This document shows positions 7,495 through 8,822 of a stretch of DNA of 8,822 nt, in pieces. Source of the DNA: an uncultured Clostridia bacterium (GTDB lineage Bacteria > Bacillota > Clostridia > Christensenellales > Aristaeellaceae); NCBI GenBank assembly GCA_945877525.1, contig CAMDVP010000124.1:1-8822 (forward strand). Direction: 5' to 3'. Each line of letters opens with the position of its first letter. Position 1 is the first letter of the stretch. A program made the translations under genes and the position numbers. The notes under the pieces are model-generated. The model was not told where the DNA came from. It ran no database searches and saw only the letters and a list, made by a program, of their open reading frames with translations.

Positions 7495-8691
7495 TCACAG
7501 CTTGTCTGCCAGATGGCAGGCAACCAGGTGTCCATCGCCCTTTTCCTGCAGCGCGGGCTTTTCCAGCCGACAGCGTTCGCAGGCATGGGGGCAGCGAGTA
7601 TGGAAGCAGCAGCCCGCAGGCGGATTCATCAGGCTGGGCACATCGCCTTCCAGGGTGCTGCGCATGGTGGGCCCATCGGGATCCGGCACGGGAATGGCAT
7701 CCAGCAGCGCACGGGTGTAGGGATGCGCCGGATGGCAGAACAGCGTTTCCGTTTCGGCGGTCTCCACCAGATTGCCCAGATACATCACGGCCACCCGGTC
7801 GCACAGATGCTCCACAACCGCCAGGTTATGGGAAATGAAAAGGTATGTCAGGCTGTATTTCTCCTGCAGGTCCTGCATCAGGTTCAGAATCTGGGCCTGA
7901 ATGGACACGTCCAGGGCGGATACCGGCTCATCGCATACAATCAGCGAAGGGTTCAGCGCCAGGGCCCGGGCCACGCCGATGCGCTGCCGCTGGCCACCGG
8001 AAAACTCGTGCGGATATTTGGTGTACGCCTCAGGCCGAAGCCCCACATCGTTCATCAGCGAACGCACGCGCGCCTCCTGCTCGCTGCGGTTGCCCACCTT
8101 GTGCACCTTCAGCGGCTCGGCAATGCACCGCCCAACGGTGAAGCGGGGATCCAGGGAGGAATAGGGGTCCTGGAAAATGATCTGAATCTTCTGGGAAAGG
8201 TCGTCCCCGGTCTTGCCCGCGAAGATATCCCGTCCCTCGAAAAGCACCTGCCCCGCCGTGGGCTTCAGCAGGCGGACAATCGCCTTGCCTGTGGTGGATT
8301 TTCCGCAGCCGCTCTCGCCCACCAGGCCAAAGGTTTCACCCCGGCCGATGGAGAAGGATATGTCGTCCACCGCCTTCACGTCGCGCTTTTCCGTGCGGAT
8401 GGCATTGCTGCGCACCTTCACGGGATATAGAGCGAAATCTTCCGAGCGGAAGAAGGAACGCACCTCGCGCAGCTGATAGCTGTAATAGTCTATGCGAATG
8501 CGCAGATAGGCCCGCTCATCATCGCTCAGCGTACCTACCTTGGCTATTTTCTTCTGTAGCCTTCTGAGCATCCTGGTGAAGCTGCGATAATCATTGACAG
8601 CTTGAATCACTACGGCATTGGCAAGAGCCTGCCAGGGGAGTTCTGTCTGGTCAAAATGATGCGGGGTGATAGCTTTCTTTCGCGGCAGCAA
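7495..8691 (-). CDS. Oligopeptide ABC transporter ATPase with foreign-looking N-terminus
   Basis: This 398-residue protein is an OppF/DppF-type ATPase that powers peptide import at the inner face of the membrane. Walker A GESGCGKST is at 125-133, the Q-loop Gln174 in FQDPYSSLDPRF, signature FSGGQRQR at 230-237, Walker B with Asp254-Glu255 in VCDEP, and H-loop His288. The Opp/Dpp C-terminal part HPYTRALLDAIP (323-334) and a cysteine cluster (Cys361/362, 367, 371, 374, 392) follow. The usual beginning of such ATPases is absent. Residues about 16-88 (WQALANAVVIQAVNDYR ... FFRSEDFALY) resemble a small uncharacterised Bacillota protein I recall near mobile elements, joined near YPVK to the ATPase. 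Start is TTG at 8691 with AAGGAGGTG 5 bases upstream. No partner permease, binding protein or OppD is visible. Family is certain; the fusion may be natural, disruptive or an assembly artefact. Confidence 0.9.
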   Translation of the reverse strand: MLPRKKAITPHHFDQTELPWQALANAVVIQAVNDYRSFTRMLRRLQKKIAKVGTLSDDERAYLRIRIDYYSYQLREVRSFFRSEDFALYPVKVRSNAIRTEKRDVKAVDDISFSIGRGETFGLVGESGCGKSTTGKAIVRLLKPTAGQVLFEGRDIFAGKTGDDLSQKIQIIFQDPYSSLDPRFTVGRCIAEPLKVHKVGNRSEQEARVRSLMNDVGLRPEAYTKYPHEFSGGQRQRIGVARALALNPSLIVCDEPVSALDVSIQAQILNLMQDLQEKYSLTYLFISHNLAVVEHLCDRVAVMYLGNLVETAETETLFCHPAHPYTRALLDAIPVPDPDGPTMRSTLEGDVPSLMNPPAGCCFHTRCPHACERCRLEKPALQEKGDGHLVACHLADKL

Positions 8692-8696
8692 GGGGA

Positions 8697-8705
8697 CACC
8701 TCCTT
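8697..8705 (-). promoter_or_regulatory. Perfect Shine-Dalgarno site deciding a TTG start
   Basis: The minus strand reads AAGGAGGTG, fully complementary to the 3' end of 16S rRNA, with five bases (TCCCC) before TTG at 8691-8689. It argues that translation begins ahead of the unusual N-terminal domain of the ABC ATPase rather than at an internal codon such as Met41. An in-frame TAA (8706-8704) overlapping the site closes a minus-strand frame open to the window edge. Confidence 0.75.
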
Positions 8706-8724
8706 AGTCAATATGGGGGCGATC

Positions 8725-8822
8725 ATGGCAACAGGATTGCGTTATCCCGGCCTTCGCCGAAACGAAGAAAAGCCGAAGTCCCTGCGAATTTCGGCGGCTG
8801 TGCTGCTGTACATGGTCATCGG
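8725..8822 (+). CDS. Possible divergent gene, N-terminus only
   Basis: A plus-strand frame starting at ATG 8725 (or in-frame ATG 8713) stays open to the window edge, giving at least 32 residues. It has a basic stretch followed by a hydrophobic run ISAAVLLYMVI, like the N-terminus of a membrane-anchored protein. GGGGG lies about five bases before the 8725 start. The opposite strand is also open here (ending TAA at 8706-8704), but its translation is rich in His, Cys, Gln and Arg and looks less protein-like. I recognise no family. If real, it is divergent from the operon, leaving almost no room for a separate operon promoter. Confidence 0.28.
   Translation, partial: MATGLRYPGLRRNEEKPKSLRISAAVLLYMVI

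Noticed and set aside
7434..7586. Upstream extension of the RidA frame to 7586
   Set aside because: The extra 51 residues overlap the ABC gene in another frame and fall before the normal family start; the ATG at 7433 has an AGGAGG site.
8706..8822. Minus-strand open frame ending just before the ABC gene, as the tail of an OppD-like gene
   Set aside because: Its roughly 40 residues are His/Cys/Gln/Arg-rich and lack the C-terminal pattern of Opp/Dpp ATPases, so I do not call it a gene.

Overview
The window is a gene-dense stretch transcribed almost entirely on the minus strand, so it reads from right to left. The long genes are GC-rich, Shine-Dalgarno sites are strong (AGGAGG-type), and the one clear promoter lies in a short AT-rich gap. 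Together with the protein families this suggests a GC-rich anaerobic member of the Bacillota (Clostridia), perhaps a gut lineage. That placement is an inference; no rRNA or marker gene is present.

Layout in transcription order: a hybrid oligopeptide ABC-transporter ATPase (8691-7495); a RidA/YoaB-like deaminase-type protein (7433-7086); two tandem paralogous TPR proteins (7061-6249 and 6224-5415); two tandem paralogous S9-family oligopeptidases (5329-3374 and 3359-1359); and a D-2-hydroxyacid dehydrogenase (1311-355). A rho-independent terminator follows at 241-271. Gaps between genes are 14-85 bp and each gene has its own ribosome binding site, so they look like one operon. Beyond the terminator lies an AT-rich promoter with a 26-bp palindrome, driving a new minus-strand gene of which only about 12 codons are visible. 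At the right edge a short plus-strand reading frame may be the start of a divergent gene.

The likely theme is peptide use: peptides enter by an Opp/Dpp-type transporter, cytoplasmic S9 peptidases cleave them, RidA removes reactive enamine/imine intermediates of amino-acid breakdown, and the dehydrogenase reduces 2-keto acids to hydroxy acids with NAD(P)H. The TPR pair has no assigned role and may be a protein-interaction scaffold. The points most worth a second look are the hybrid N-terminus of the ABC ATPase with a drop in GC, two successive tandem gene duplications (TPR and S9), a strong intergenic hairpin between them, and the promoter/operator at the left edge. I saw no CRISPR array, tRNA, rRNA, insertion sequence or recognised defence system.
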